A DNA stretch of 64,000 nt from Atopsyche davidsoni (GCA_022113835.1 JAILWY010000023.1:1364001-1428000); one strand, 5' to 3'; shown: positions 1 through 15,170, counted from the stretch's first letter. Numbers and translations are program-made. Notes: generated by a model not told the origin, from the sequence alone.

Positions 1-1500
1 ACCTTGACATTTTTTATGTATTAAACATAGTATCGTTGACCTGGCGACAACATTAAAACAACAGGTATTTTAATTACTTAGTGGAAAGTACTTAAATAAT
101 TATTGTAAATTGAAAATATATTAAACTAATTGAAAGCAATATAATAAATAATAGCATAATAAAATACATAATGATTTTAATCGGTAATTCTTCGAAAATT
201 ATCTTAATTATTAATTAACTATTGGTAATAAAAATTCATTCTTTCGGTATGTCAACTTCTAACTACAAACAAATGAGTAAAAATGTACACATAATTTAAT
301 GATTTTTTCATTGTTTTACTGATATTGTGTGATAAAGACAGGTGTTATTGACTTTATCTGAAAATTTAAAAACTAAAAGATTATAATAATCGATAGAATT
401 GCTTATATTATCTCGCCTACAAATATTCAGAAAAACACTTGTAAACAATTTATTTTATATTATATAATGAATACATTTTCATCACTGTGCTAATGTTCCA
501 AACATTAATATTATGTTATTACTGACTTTATTTACAAAAGGGTTAAAACCAAATTTTATAATTATCGATTTCATTCGGTTACTAGCAAACAATTTATATT
601 AAAATATCAATACACAATTTTTATTACATTGCCAACATTCCTAATAGCTATATTGAAAAGTATTAAAATGATTGGTTTTATCTTCTCTTAAAGGTATTAA
701 AACAGCAACATATTACATAGAAACTTGATATTATTTTTAAAAAAGAATTTCCTAAATAAATGTGCATCTTTTTCCCATTTTATTCAGTTTGTGGTGTAAA
801 ACAAGCAGATACTGGTGTTGGGGGTTTTTTTTTTTGTAGATTTAGTAATCGGTATATCAAATACCTCGTTGGCTTGGAATTGAGGAATATTATGTTAATT
901 ATGAATTGAAAAATCCAAAATTAATCGACCTTACACATCGCCGCCCTACTAGGAGAGAAAAAAGATAGTTTTTATTTCGCAATAAAAATAGGATACAATC
1001 GTTTCGCCGTTTCACTTCTCGACAAAAAGAAGAAGTCCTCAAATTTTTAATTTACTAAAACAAATCATCTCCGATCAGTCTCTTCGTTCTCTCTTCACAC
1101 TTCATCAACTTTGGTACGGTTATAATTTGATTATGCATTTTTTTCCTCTTAGTTATGAGCATTAAAGTAGAATGCTTCCCTCCACATTTCCGCTCCAAGT
1201 CTGGGGGAAGGCAATGGTATTCATTTTATGGTCGAGTTCCCTGAATGCATTCTATTGTGATTATTTGCTTCTTCAGATGCAACAATGGACAGCAAAAAAA
1301 CTATAGCTATTTTCCTGAAACCATCGATCGATCAAAGATCAACTATGAAGTCGTCATATCCAACTGATTGCAGATTAATGACAGCTTGTTAAAATATAAC
1401 ACAAGTGCTAAGCATTGTTCTGAAAATAATGTCCCGAATTGCCGAATCTCTCGAATGTTTCAAGACAATCTCGCGGTATTGCAAAAAATCTAATCAAGAG
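1..1500. other. AT-rich non-coding stretch
   Basis: No open frame of coding character, no tRNA-like box and no obvious repeat is visible here apart from short homopolymers such as the T-run near 825. It is probably intron of the acyl-CoA-binding-domain gene whose first exon lies at 3.5 kb on the minus strand, because no second exon of that gene can be recognised in the window. Confidence 0.5.
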
Positions 1501-1529
1501 TAGATAAGCAAGCTCTACCTGCCTAAATT

Positions 1530-1631
1530 TTGCTCCGTGTGGCGAGCGGAAAACATACGAACTTAGATAATCTGAACGAGGAGTCAACTAACCAAGAGGA
1601 AGATAAGCAGTTTTGGAAACGATTTAAGGTA
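1530..1631 (+). other. possible exon ending in a strong splice donor
   Basis: A short open frame rich in acidic and polar residues (core NLDNLNEESTNQEEDKQFWK) runs straight into a consensus donor, AAG|GTAAGTATA, at 1631/1632. There is no in-frame ATG after the stop at about 1524 and no convincing acceptor upstream. If real, it would be an internal or 5' exon of an unidentified plus-strand transcript. A second piece of possibly coding text on the same strand sits near 5,005-5,083 (reading MGMDTSEESNLKQRNTQEIE and ending in TAA). I cannot link the two, and either may be chance. Confidence 0.2.
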
Positions 1632-2384
1632 AGTATAGGCACTTGCTTCGTTTCAGATATACAGGCCAATTACATAAAGCCTGTTTACAAAACAACTTTG
1701 AAATACGTGTATTATTTCAAAGTTTGTTATTTGTAAAATATTTGATATTTCAAATACACCTAAACTTTAGTTCAATAATATGAACTATATTGTTAACTCT
1801 TACAGTAATACACGCAATCTCAAGTTGCGTATAGATTTGTAATAACAATTTGATAAGAGGTCGTCACTCAGATAACACAAATAATTTTACTTTCGAATTA
1901 ATTACGAGCGATTGATTTCATTGACTTAGTGTAAGTATTACAAGTGACGTATTTAACAGCTCGTCGGTTTAATCGTACTTTCAGAAGTCGGACATTACAT
2001 GCAGGGATCGGATGGATGGATGTATAATTATTCAGCAGTGCGGCTCGTAACTCTAGAAAGGAGGAAACAGTACGGAATAAGAAACTGTACAGTTTGTCCA
2101 CTGTAACATTAAAATAACGGTTTGCTCGTTTTATTATATTACATGTAATATTATAAATACCGCATCGCTCACTGGAGCTGGCCCGCCAGTGTGTACCAGC
2201 CACAATCGGCAGGTCACAAGCGATAAACCGGTATGATCTACACTAGGGAAATGCTTTAAAATAATAATTGCAAATATCTGTAACTTACAGCAAAATACGT
2301 TTTTTTTAATAGCCATTCAGACAGAAAGACAGTCTTGTGAAATCGGGATGAGATGGTCGATGAAATCAGTAAAAATATTTTTAG

Positions 2385-2617
2385 GATGTCAAAGTACTTC
2401 AGCGTATTTACCAAAGACCAGTTAAGCACATTGTAAAATTCATTCAAATTATTATATTAAGCAGATTTACAGTGCGTTTCAAAATATCGTTTGGGTGTCA
2501 GTCAAAGTATTTCGGCGTATTTACCAAAGACCGGTAAAGTACGTCGTAAAATTCATTCAAATTATTATATTAAGCAGATTTGTAGTGCGTTTCAAAATAT
2601 CGTTTGGGCATCAACAC
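2385..2617. repeat. two-copy tandem duplication, about 114-bp unit
   Basis: The block starting near 2389 (CAAAGTACTTCAGCGTATTT) recurs near 2503 (CAAAGTATTTCGGCGTATTT). Both copies run through the same text ending TTTCAAAATATCGTTTGGG. The copies differ at scattered bases, so the duplication is not recent. It lies between candidate exons and has no coding reading. Confidence 0.85.
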
Positions 2618-3526
2618 GGTTGACACAAATCAATTAAATATGCCGATCGTGTCAACAGGGCATCGGAAAACGATGTAAATTAGATAGAAAGTACAGATTC
2701 GTATTATCGACATTGTGTGTTGATATGCATTTTTTATGCTCGGTAACTAGTAAATAAAAACAAGATATCACCACGAGTCCTATTGAATGCACACAAACAG
2801 GATGTTTTATTAGGTAAATGACAGTGATTGTCATCATTAGATGTAATGTTCAATTTCATCAATAAACTGGATTGACAACATCAATCTCAATTGCTCGCCT
2901 TGGGGACACGACATCGTCGAAAGAGTGTACTGTATGGACAAAGTACAGACAGGTACATCAAAGTGAATAAAACAACTTTATAACTTGGCTGACAATTATG
3001 AATACAATGAATTTTAAATGAACACACAACAATATGACACATCCATGCACTTGAACAAAAGGTGTGTATATTTACGACTGAAAAATAAATCAAAGCGCTC
3101 ATTGACCGTTGTAAAAAGAGAACAAGTAAATGTCCTGGATAAAGGAGTACTGCATTTTTTTGTCCAAATGTCAACACTGACATACAAGACGTCCACTTAT
3201 AAATACGCATACCCCCATGACGTGTGGAAAAAAAAACATATTATATAGAACACGAACGGCTTATCTCCGATTGATAACAAGATTGCGCTTTGTTTTGAAT
3301 AAATGACAAAGCAGTAGCAGCATCAAATAGTCCATCTCCTACGTTCAAAGTTCGTGAAATCAATTAAGACACTTTAATATCACTCGACCGTAATTCGTAC
3401 ATAAGATATGATGAACATAACGTTTTGCACTCTTGGAGAACGATCGGCGGCTCAAAAACGAAAGGGAAATCGAAAATTTCTACCGTAATGAACGTCAGAA
3501 TGCATCCAAAATATAATTTCACTCAC

Positions 3527-3587
3527 CGCTCTTGGGCAGGCTCCTTATTACGTTGACCGCGGCGTGGAATTTCTGTTCGGTAGTCAT
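3527..3587 (-). CDS. first coding exon of an acyl-CoA-binding domain protein (ACBD type), partial gene
   Basis: On the minus strand an ATG at 3587 opens 20 codons reading MTTEQKFHAAVNVIRSLPKS and ends in a consensus donor (AGCG|GTGAGT). This matches the start of acyl-CoA-binding domains of the ACBD family, where an EKF-AAV-VI-SLPKNG helix leads into the acyl-CoA pocket; these proteins bind long-chain acyl-CoA esters in the cytosol or at organelle membranes. The exon ends one base into a codon (phase 1), which begins the Gly expected after LPKS. No further ACB exon can be read in the 3.5 kb to the left, so the gene should continue beyond the window through a long first intron. The paralogue cannot be decided from 20 residues. 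Confidence 0.7.
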
Positions 3588-4165
3588 TTTGGCACTAGAT
3601 TTATCACGACCTAACGATAAACAGTAGACGAATTACATAAAGAAGCGAGCGCAATTAATTTTTCACAGCTGTTGTTATTCTCATGGTTGACAATTGAGCA
3701 CTGCCGTGAAGTGAGCTGTTCGAACCAGCGTGCGCCGCTTCCAGGTGTTGCCATAAGCGAAAGCAGTGTTGCTAGACGAAAAATAAAACAAAACCAAACT
3801 CGCGCTATTAAGTACTGTTTCCACTGTGTATGAGTAACTACATTTATATGTATAATTAAATGTCAATGCTCAACACTACAAAATAAAATACATTGCTATG
3901 TTTCTTACATACGAATATGTTAAATAATAATATAATTTGTTTATATTAGGGATTCTTTACTACTTTTTTTAAATATTTTAAAAGTATCTAAGAGAATATA
4001 CTTACTAAATGATGCATTTTACCAATTGATAAGCATTGTTGTTTTTTTATTAGTTTGCTGTCAAATCAATTAATCTTTTTATATATGTCTATTTTGTGGA
4101 TTGAATGTCAATCAAGTGGGTTTTAATTACCTTTACAGGCTTATATTACTTACTAATATGATTAG

Positions 4166-4304
4166 GCATATTTTTTCACACATTGAAAATGATTTAAAGA
4201 AACTCTCAGAAAAATATCATCCTGACTTGTCCGAATCCTACCCAAGTCACGATGATATTTTTCTGATTTTCTTCAAATCATTTTCAATGTGTGAAAAAAT
4301 ATGC
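4166..4304. repeat. foldback made of two inverted SINE tails
   Basis: Arms 4166-4221 and 4251-4304 are near-perfect inverted complements (GCATATTTTTTCACACATTG at the outer end), separated by 29 bases. The spacer plus right arm read as the end of a tRNA-like body (CGAATCC followed by CACGATGATATTT), as in the SINE at 51.7 kb. The left arm is the tail of the copy at 60.9 kb in the other orientation, including the shared flank ACTAATATGATTAGGC. The RNA would form a stem of about 54 bp. Confidence 0.75.
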
Positions 4305-5990
4305 TTTATCATAATCTTTTTATGTAGATTTCTTGCATTTTTGTTTCACCATGCTCTTGTTTTTGCTATTCTAATTTTATAAGAAATTAAACCTAAACTA
4401 ATATTCATCTAAATATTTTAAAGGCACTAGTTGGTTTGATATTTTACTAAACAGAGTTCCCATGCTTTGCTAAGCTATCAGACCATTTTCTTTTGCATTC
4501 TTGTACAGCGGGGTGCTACAATTTTCAAAGTATATGTTCTGTGATAAGTAAACTGTATTGAATTAATGATCAGGCATGTTGTTTACAAAACATAACATTG
4601 CGACATAAAAAGGTATGTCGGAGGGCTACTGAGGAAAATCAATATACCAATATAATAAATGTGATAGTAACTTAGAATCAATATCACATAGGAAATGACC
4701 GCCATGGAGTATGTTTTACTCAACATTCTTTGTACGTGATAAATTAATATCCTTACTGTGATATGATTAACAGTATTATTTTGATGTATCACATAATGCA
4801 ATATTTCGCAGTTTCCAGTCCTTTACCATAGTTAAATATTAAATTTGATTTAGTAAGTCAACAGATTAATACCGAATTTTCCATCAATTATAATTCATTG
4901 CATAACTTCATTTTTTTATTACAACCATTAATAAATAATTTAAATACATACTTATGTTCAAAGGTCAGAAATTGTCATATATTATTATCTGAAGATCGTC
5001 TCAGCATGGGAATGGATACATCAGAGGAATCAAACCTCAAGCAGCGCAATACCCAAGAAATCGAATCAACTCAACCATTAAGATAATAAATACATTTTTA
5101 CTCATGGAAACTAAATAAAACACAAGTGCTTCAATTTTTTTTTATATTTTCAATGTTAATTATTTTCAACATTTTATCAATAATGAGAAAACAAAATGTT
5201 CCTTGTTGTGACAAATGCAATAAAAGTTCATATATTTACACACAAAAAGAAATCGATCCACTCGTCGCATCGACACCCTTATATCGCCGCACACGACTGT
5301 CTCCAAGGCCAATGGTCGCAAGGTTACCCAACGGCGCACGAGGTCACCCTTACAGCGCTCCACACCGAGCATCTCAACATAACCGCACACTAAAGGTGGT
5401 CATTCTACATACAAGAATGCATTTAATACTTAATTATGTACTACGAGATGTAGCAAGCGTTGCAGCTATGGGGACATGTCAAATCAATTGAAAATTATTC
5501 CCTCTTATTGATAAAACTGTGTGCTACATTATCCTTCTGCGAGGGTTAATATTGACAGCAGTCTATAAGTAAAAAATAAAGTTTTTAATTATTATATGCC
5601 TTAAAAGTATACCGTCTAAAAAATATGATCATAATTCAGAAAAGGCACTTGGAAATTACTTTCTCAGAGGAATATAGAAATGATAATTAAACGACAACAG
5701 CCGCGAGATTATTGTTAATTGAGAGTGTCATGTACGCAAGCAGAAGATGAAAACAGTGCACAAAACAAAATGTACAAACGTGAAAATAAGACGTATCTTC
5801 CGAGGTACAGTATTCGAGTGAGGGATGATAAATAATATGAAGAGGCTGTTTATAGCGATAGGTTATGTTGACAGCGAGGCGCACGTGACATCGGGTGCCT
5901 TTGTTCGGACGAAAAGCACTTAAAGGTAAGTTTGGGTGTGACTTATAATATATAACTAGTCGTTTTGGTGGGCTCCAACATTTGCCAGGC
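4305..5990. other. intergenic region between NACalpha and the ACBD gene
   Basis: Mostly AT-rich. One GC-richer patch at about 5,255-5,400 has open frames on both strands but no recognisable protein. No canonical AATAAA for the minus-strand NACalpha transcript was found just downstream of its stop; a variant TATAAA (plus-strand TTTATA) occurs near 5,850. Confidence 0.4.
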
Positions 5991-5995
5991 AGCGC

Positions 5996-7885
<1,890 letters not shown>

Positions 7886-8925
7886 CGTGGGTTTTTGGCT
7901 TATTGATGCCTATGATGTGTTCTGGAAACAGAGAAAAACACCAATTAAACAGCAGCAATCCGCAGCCTACAAAAACACAAAAGCACTGCATGCTCCAAAA
8001 TATCATTTTACACATTTAATATTCGATTACATGTACAAAAATTCACAAGCATAGAAACGATTGCATATTGAAGAATGACAATATTGTATAGGATTATGTT
8101 ACAAATGGAAATATCTCAATGGCGTGAGAATTTACTGACTCATACCAATACTTTGATTTTGTAATTAAAAAATCTCGCATTAAGATTTGACAGCATGTTA
8201 CTAAATGAGTCACAAATCAAAAAAAATTAAATCTAATACATATCAGCAGTCCTGATTGTCATCATTTAAACCACATCCTTGGGTTAAGATAAAATTAACA
8301 AACTCTTCGCGCATCAACATGCTAATTATCAGTAAACTTGGTCAAACAAAAAAATAAAAATTCAAGGCTTTGAAGAATGCCATTTTAGAAGCACGGTATT
8401 ATTTGACAAGGTTATATCGTAGGAAACTTAACCTGAAAGATATCAATTACAATAGATGTATATATATTAACTCACTATATGTACTATTACAGGTTTGAAA
8501 CCCTAATCCAAGATGTTGAACGGTATGAATAAATTCCTAGCGACAGCTATAAATACGCCAAGATTTAGAAAAAAGTATGAAGAATTCACAAAGAAATGGC
8601 GGCGAGATTTGAAGGCTTCGAGATAGAATTTCTCTAATTGATTAAAAGATGAAATGATAAGTAGCAATGTGATATGAAAATTTAGGATATGCTATACGCA
8701 GAGGCCAAAGGTTAGACGGCTAAAGTCAGTCAAAATATCGAAAATTATCATGTAAACAAGAGCCTGTCGCAATAGAGCATGACATTATTATTTCAATGTC
8801 TGAATGTGCCGGTAGTTGATATTTGAAATATATGAAAAAAATTGTTCAATATGACACGCTGAATAACATAAATCGCAATAACAAACATTTCATCTGCGGA
8901 TTAATGTGATAAATTAAGACTTTAC

Positions 8926-8985
8926 CTCAAAGAACACACTGAAAATCACTTTAAACCTCACGGATCTTCCGAAAAAAGAACTAAC
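8926..8985 (-). promoter_or_regulatory. NACalpha 5' untranslated exon and TOP-like transcription start
   Basis: On the minus strand a short stretch ends in donor GAG|GTAAAG at 8926/8925. It can splice to acceptor TTCCAG at 7924-7922, just upstream of the ATG at 7885. The likely 5' end reads AGTTCTTTTTTCGG (8983-8969), an oligopyrimidine start like those of mRNAs for translation proteins. The RpL23 gene has a similar AGTTCTTTTCG. Confidence 0.55.
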
Positions 8986-9587
8986 TCAGTGTTGCCAGAT
9001 TAAAACATACTAAATATTTTATGTTTATATTATTTATTTTAAGATTGGAAATACAGTCAACAATATTTTAAAATACAATTTTTATATAAAAAATTAATTT
9101 CTTTTATATCATGTCAATGCGCTTTTGATTTCAGAAATACCATCTGGTTTATTTTAATTTCAAACAAAAAACATTTTTATATCAATACGATTAAAATATA
9201 ATTTTATAAGCCGTCGTTTTATGAGTATGATATTTGACCAAAAAACTATTTATATGTACAGTAATAGCTTCTTAAACCACTGCCTGTTATATATTTTTGA
9301 AAATGGTTATGCATGTACAAAAATTATAAATTTTAATTTTATATTCCTAAAGTTTATACTTTAAATTAATGATAATGATAATTTGTATAATAATTATTAC
9401 GTAAAAATATACTTACTTTTTAGGATTACACAAATAATAAAACATGTGACTAGTAGTTTATCGACTAGCAACACCCAGTCGTCTTTCAAATTTACAAATG
9501 GTCGTCAAAAAGTGAATTTTGTCGGATTCATGTTGAGTGAAATCATTGATTATCTGTGAATTTTGATTTTATTGTCGGCCATCAGCT
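8986..9587. promoter_or_regulatory. shared divergent promoter region of NACalpha and CCT5
   Basis: The two genes are transcribed away from each other from this 0.6-kb AT-rich segment. No TATA box at a convincing position was identified for either start; the assignment rests on gene orientation and the absence of any other gene. Confidence 0.5.
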
Positions 9588-12500
9588 ATGTCTGCCTTTC
9601 CAGGGACCGTAGCTTTTGACGAGTATGGCCGTCCTTTCATTATTATCAGGGACCAAGACCGCCAAAAGAGGCTAACCGGCAACGATGCCCTGAAGGTATT
9701 TAATTGTTTTTATTTCGTCGAATTTATAAAAAAAAATAAATGGGAATTATCGCAACTTGTAGGCTAAGTAGAAGGCTGTTTTAAAGTTTCCGTATTTAAG
9801 GTCATATCATTTTAAATGGGACTGTTTTAATGAGATAAATAATCAGCTGTCAAATCTATGTCGTCTCGCCGAAATCTAGATTGTTCTTTGATATTTTTGT
9901 GTGGGAGGTAAACACCTTTTCCTTAGTATTGAAGAAAAAGTTTCTAATTCATTTTTCCCATCTCCACAATGAAAACGTTATCTTAAATAAATTGAAACCC
10001 GGTTAAATATTATTACAAGAACTCTCCAAACAGGTTAACTTCTAGAAGCCTTCAGAAAATGAGTCACATGATATTTGCATTTGATTTTTCAATAATTTCT
10101 GATTATATTAAAGAATACAAATATTTTTAATTGTCAATCAATGGTGTAAAATAACTCATTTCAATTAGTATAAGTTCTTTATGCCAATTGATTATACATG
10201 ACCATCCCCTTTTTTTTTGTTGGTTAGAATAAAATATACTCATTATTTTGTATTTCTACAATTTTTCTGCTGTTGCTGAATTATATGGAGCCTAAATATG
10301 TTTCTGAAGTTAAAAAAAAACAAAAAATGATTGCACTATTATTTTATTTATCTTTGGTTGCTAAGTGGTTTTTTTTCAGGTGATTTCAAGAAACACATGG
10401 TTATTTATGATTTGTTCATTTTATACCTAATAATAGAGTATATCTTATCAGAATTAATTAAATGTAAATAGCTGTTTATTAAAGTGGTAAATGAATTGAT
10501 TTAGCCATTATTATAATGTTTTATATCATATATACCAGGGATGCACAGACCTCTGTCTAATTGTTTGAAGCTTTTACAATATAAATTGGAATTTGGATAA
10601 TCCAATATTCAAACTTTATTAATTTTTGTAACTAAGATAGGTGTTGTAAAATTAGTTGGGAGAGTAAATTATAACTTTTAATTTGTGTTACTTGGGGTCA
10701 GTAGTCACAAAGTGTCAATGTATCGATTTTTATTGTTTTTGTTTAATCTTCATCATTTATAGATTATAAAATCATAATTTCAGTCACACATCATGGCGGC
10801 GTGCCAGATCGCCTCCATGCTCCGCACCTCTCTGGGGCCACGCGGTCTTGACAAGTTGTTGGTGTCCCCGGATGGTGATGTTACAGTTACCAATGATGGA
10901 GCTACCATTTTAAAGCTGATGGATGCCGGTCACGAGATTGCTAAACTCCTTGCACAGCTTGCTCAGTCTCAGGATGATGAGATCGGAGACGGTACCACTG
11001 GAGTCGTTGTTCTTGCAGGTTAGCATATAATTTTTTTAGCCATGTTTTTTAATAATGCTTTATTATTTTTTTTATCACCAGCAAAATGTCAGATTTTAAT
11101 GATAGTTGTCTTTATCTTAATTGACAAATATTACACGTATATATGAAATATTTCAGGTGCCCTTTTGGAACAGGCCTCTTCTTTGATTGACCGAGGTATT
11201 CATCCTACCCGTATTGCTGACGGCTATGAGCAGGCAGCCCGTGCGGCTCTCGCTCATTTAGATACTATCGCCGAGCCTTTCCCCGTTGACCGTAGCAACC
11301 CTGAGCCGCTCATCCGCACTGCCATGACTACGCTGGCCAGCAAGATCATCAACCGTTGTCATAGGCAGATGGCTGAGATCGCTGTTGAGGTGAGGAAAGA
11401 GACGAGCTAATGACTAATTTTAGTTGGTAACTTGAACAAGGGAATTAATTGTCACTTGATAAATTTCAAAATAGATTAGATTCATACTTGGTGGTGTCCA
11501 TTATTGTACACATTCATTGCAAATATAAAGAGTTTATGGTTGTATGGTCAACATGTTAAATTGAGTATTTAATATTTTTGACAGAGTACTTGGTAGAATT
11601 GTTTAAACTAACATGTTAAGCTAAAGTAGTATTAATTTTTCTGAACAGCATAACCTAAACGACTGTGTTAGTAAGCTGATTCACAGCTGTAAAATATCTC
11701 ATGAAATCTTAATTCTGCTTTACATTTTCTCTTTTAAATTTGTATCAAAGTTATTCCTACCAATATCATTATTACTGTATTGCTTTATTATTTTATTTAG
11801 GCTGTCTTAGCAGTAGCTGATCTTGAGAAGCGTGATGTGAATTTTGAGCTGATGAAAGTAGAAGGCAAAGTGGGAGGCAAGCTGGAAGATTCCATGCTAG
11901 TGCACGGTGTGGTCATTGACAAGACCATGAGTCATCCTCAGATGCCTAAGATCCTCAAGGTAAAACAAGCGCTTGTTATTTTAATTTTAAACTCAGCTAT
12001 ATATATCTATTCAGGGATCTACAGCATATTTAAATTCCATTTGTAAGACCTTATACATTATCGTTATTTTATATTGTTTGTTACAGAATGCCAAAATCGC
12101 TATCCTCACCTGCCCGTTTGAGCCCCCGAAGCCCAAGACTAAGCACAAGCTCACTGTTGGCTCAGTGGAGGACTACAAGGCGCTGCGACAGTATGAGCAG
12201 GATAAGTTCAGGGAGATGGTCAAGCAAGTCAAGGTGAATACTAATTTTACTAAAGGTTTATTGATATGTTGCTGAATGAAAGAGTTGTTTTTATTCTTTT
12301 TAGTGTGGAGGTCAGTTGTGTTACGGTACCCACTCACTGTGTTTTAATAAATCAAATATACTGTTAGTTTAGCAGACTATTTGATGGAGATGAATCAGCC
12401 AATGACTTTTATGGCAGCTGTGATCGAGATCTCTATTTTGTTATTATGTGCTGTTGTTACTAGTATTCATCTGGGTTATTTCATTATTATATTTTTCATT

Positions 12501-13979
12501 TCAGGATGCCGGTGCTACTCTCGCTCTTTGCCAATGGGGCTTTGATGATGAAGCAAACCATCTCCTCCTGTCTGAGGAATTACCCGCAGTTCGCTGGGTA
12601 GGAGGCCCAGAGATCGAGTTGGTCGCCATTGCAACTGGTGGTCGAATTGTACCACGGTTCGAGGAGCTGTCTCCTGCAAAACTTGGCTTTGCCGGTGTTG
12701 TTAGAGAGCTGACCTTTGGCACGACTTCTGATCAGATGCTTGTCATTGAAGAATGCAAAAACAGCCGTGCCGTTACCATTCTGGTACGCGGTGGAACCAA
12801 GATGGCTGTCGAAGAGGCCAAGCGGTCCATTCATGATGCTCTTTGTGTCGTGCGGAGTCTTGTTCAGGTATGTAAAATTGAAAAAATATCAACCTAATAA
12901 TAGATAATATATATTTTATGAAAATTAACAATTCTTAAGTCTTGTTTTTATTAATTAAAATATTTTAACAGTTTTTTTTTTTCACTTGAAATTTAGGACT
13001 CTCGTGTGGTATTTGGTGGAGGTGCAGCGGAGGTGTCCTGCTCACTCCACACTGCCAACCTGGCTAACAAGGAGTCTGGCCTTGCCCAGCACGCCTTCAG
13101 GGCGTTCTCTGATGCTCTTGAGAGCATCCCTCTTGCACTTGCTGAGAACAGGTAAGATCACCAAACCACACTGCTGTGGTAATACGATGGATACATTAAA
13201 TAATAATTAAACTTCTTATTTGAGGACCGATAACCAGACTTCTGGGATAATCAATGCTTCATAATGAATGCCAAAGATCAACCAAAGTTACCAACACAGA
13301 TTTATAGAGAACATTAAATTAAGATTCCTGATGTTTGTTCTTAAAGATGAGTTTAAATTTAGCTGATGTAATTTTTTTGTTTACAGTGGTTTGTCTCCGA
13401 TCGAAGCCTTGTCTGAACTGAAGGCCCGTCAAATTGCTGAAAAGAATTCAGCTCTTGGTGTAGACTGCATGCAAAATGGTAAGTGATGATGAATTATGAA
13501 TATTACTTTTTTTAAATATCGAGGTTAATTTTGAAGGTCTTTTTAATCCAAATTATTTAAATCGGGTTGGTACAATCTAATTTTTCTGTCACAGAAAATT
13601 ATTATATTTAATAGAGCATTTTGTTAATGATGAGAAAAATTACAATTTTGTGCTACCATTATCTATTCAACTCATAGTTATATTTTGGAATGTAGTTATT
13701 TTTCTTGTAAATTGTTCATATATTTTTAATTTAATGATCTCTGATTATAAGCTGGGTGTATCTTTTCAACGTTCTGTTTCAAAATCATTATAATAATGTT
13801 TGATTAGTCAATAATTTTAACGTGTTTTGATATGATTTCCCTTTTTTACAGGATCCAACGACATGAAGGCAATGCATGTTATAGAATCTCTCAACAGCAA
13901 GAAGCAGCAGATCGCTCTGGCCACGCAGCTTGTGAAGATGATTCTGAAGATCGACGATGTCCGATCGCCAAACGAGTAG
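9588..13979 (+). CDS. CCT5: T-complex protein 1 subunit epsilon (CCT5), 9 coding exons
   Basis: Exons are 9588-9695, 10784-11018, 11157-11389, 11801-11959, 12087-12233, 12505-12867, 12997-13151, 13387-13478 and 13852-13979. They total 1,620 bases (539 residues), with phases that fit throughout; the human protein is 541. CCT5 is one of eight subunits of the cytosolic TRiC/CCT chaperonin that folds actin, tubulin and WD-repeat proteins using ATP. The start is [17 protein letters not shown]. Equatorial ATP-site motifs are TSLGPRG (51-57), VTNDGATIL (71-79) and GDGTT (104-108, with the catalytic Asp at 105). The apical domain includes [20 protein letters not shown] and [15 protein letters not shown] text (here [11 protein letters not shown]). 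A second GGGAAE ATP-site motif lies near 422-427, and the C-terminus reads [12 protein letters not shown]. No truncation or frameshift was found. Confidence 0.98.
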
Positions 13980-14134
13980 AAACTTCCATGCTGCCTTGAA
14001 TACTTATATCTGTTTTGAATTACGGACTCCCACAAAGAAAGGAAACACGAGTTAAAGCCCAAGCGTGTTGCAGATTCATATTTTTGTATGTGTTGTGATT
14101 GACTCTGAGAGCTGTTACGTAGTGGATTGCCGCC

Positions 14135-14202
14135 AGGTTAGGTTTGAATGGATTTTAATCCAGCTATAGTTTCAGTGATGACATTAATGTCAAACCTAAC
14201 CT
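14135..14202. repeat. inverted repeat in the CCT5 3' region
   Basis: AGGTTAGGTTTGA at 14135-14147 is the exact complement of TCAAACCTAACCT at 14190-14202, leaving a 42-base loop. It lies downstream of the CCT5 stop and before the first AATAAA, so it would be a hairpin in the 3' UTR. Confidence 0.8.
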
Positions 14203-14318
14203 CACATAGTCTGAAGGTAGAAAAAATATGTCTGTGCAGATGTGGTTCATAATATATGTAATATCCGGGGTAGTTTTTTTTTTTAAATATTAAACTTTGA
14301 TGCAGTTCTGCTTCAAAT

Positions 14319-14324
14319 AATAAA
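14319..14324 (+). terminator. candidate polyadenylation signal of CCT5
   Basis: An AATAAA hexamer lies 340 bases after the CCT5 stop. A second one, at 14705-14710, is an alternative. The rest of 13.98-15.16 kb is AT-rich 3' UTR or spacer between the convergent CCT5 and RpL23 genes. Confidence 0.5.
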
Positions 14325-15164
14325 TGCAACACCTTTGCTTTACTCTTATGGAGATCTCGTTTTTACGGGCATTTGTAAGAAGCGAAACATCTCCAGCTTG
14401 ACTGCAGGACAGAATTCACACATGTTTTTAAGTATGCATTTGTCATATTTTAATAAGTTGCAATTATTTCAACTAATTCAAGAGTTGTCCAAAATAAAAA
14501 TAATATTTTAATTCATTGAACGGCATGCGAAGATTTCGTTGGCTTTTTTGCATTATATAAGTTCTAAATTTTCACATTATTATTTAGAATAATTCGCTAA
14601 AACCTCATTCACAATGATGAACACCATTCACTTATCATTAACCTAGTTTGTACTCTCGCTGGCCATTATAACATCTGTTTTTGAAATTTATACCAGTGAA
14701 CAAAAATAAATGGCTTTATTTAAACTAAGATACTGTTGTTTTTATTACCGAAAGTTTTTGTGACTTAACTTCTGTATCCTGAAAGATATATCACTTATCT
14801 TTCAGATTTGAGAATACAATCACAACAATCTTCTTAAGGAGTGCAACGACAAGGTTTCGATTTTCTATTAATTTATCTTTCAACTAATATACAGTTAGTT
14901 CATCATAACTACTGTTTTGTTACAAGTAACAATGAAAGAGTTCATCTTACTATATAAAAATCAGTGATAATCTCGTAAGGCGAGAGTTCCCACTAATGAT
15001 AAAATAACAATCCCAGAAAATTAGACTATTGCCTTTTCCTTTGCACATGAGACTCCAAAACAAGTTTATAAGAACATTTGCTGGCTTTGTATACATGCAA
15101 ACACACAAGTGAACAAATCCAATAGGCCAGTGATAAATTAAAAGAAAATATAAGTTTTTAGTTT

Positions 15165-15170
15165 TTTATT
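15165..15170 (-). terminator. candidate polyadenylation signal of RpL23
   Basis: TTTATT on the plus strand (AATAAA on the minus) lies 175 bases past the RpL23 stop codon, inside a longer ATAATAAAAAAC context. Confidence 0.55.

Noticed and set aside
1898..3248. Several 60-107-codon frames on both strands
   Set aside because: They overlap one another, have repeat or AT-rich composition, and none resembles the missing exons of the acyl-CoA-binding-domain gene.
5126..5491. A 121-codon frame on the plus strand
   Set aside because: It has no ATG at its start, the first third is translated poly-T/AT sequence, and no domain is recognisable.
12501..12834. Long open frames opposite CCT5 exon 6
   Set aside because: They are antisense shadows of a GC-richer coding exon.
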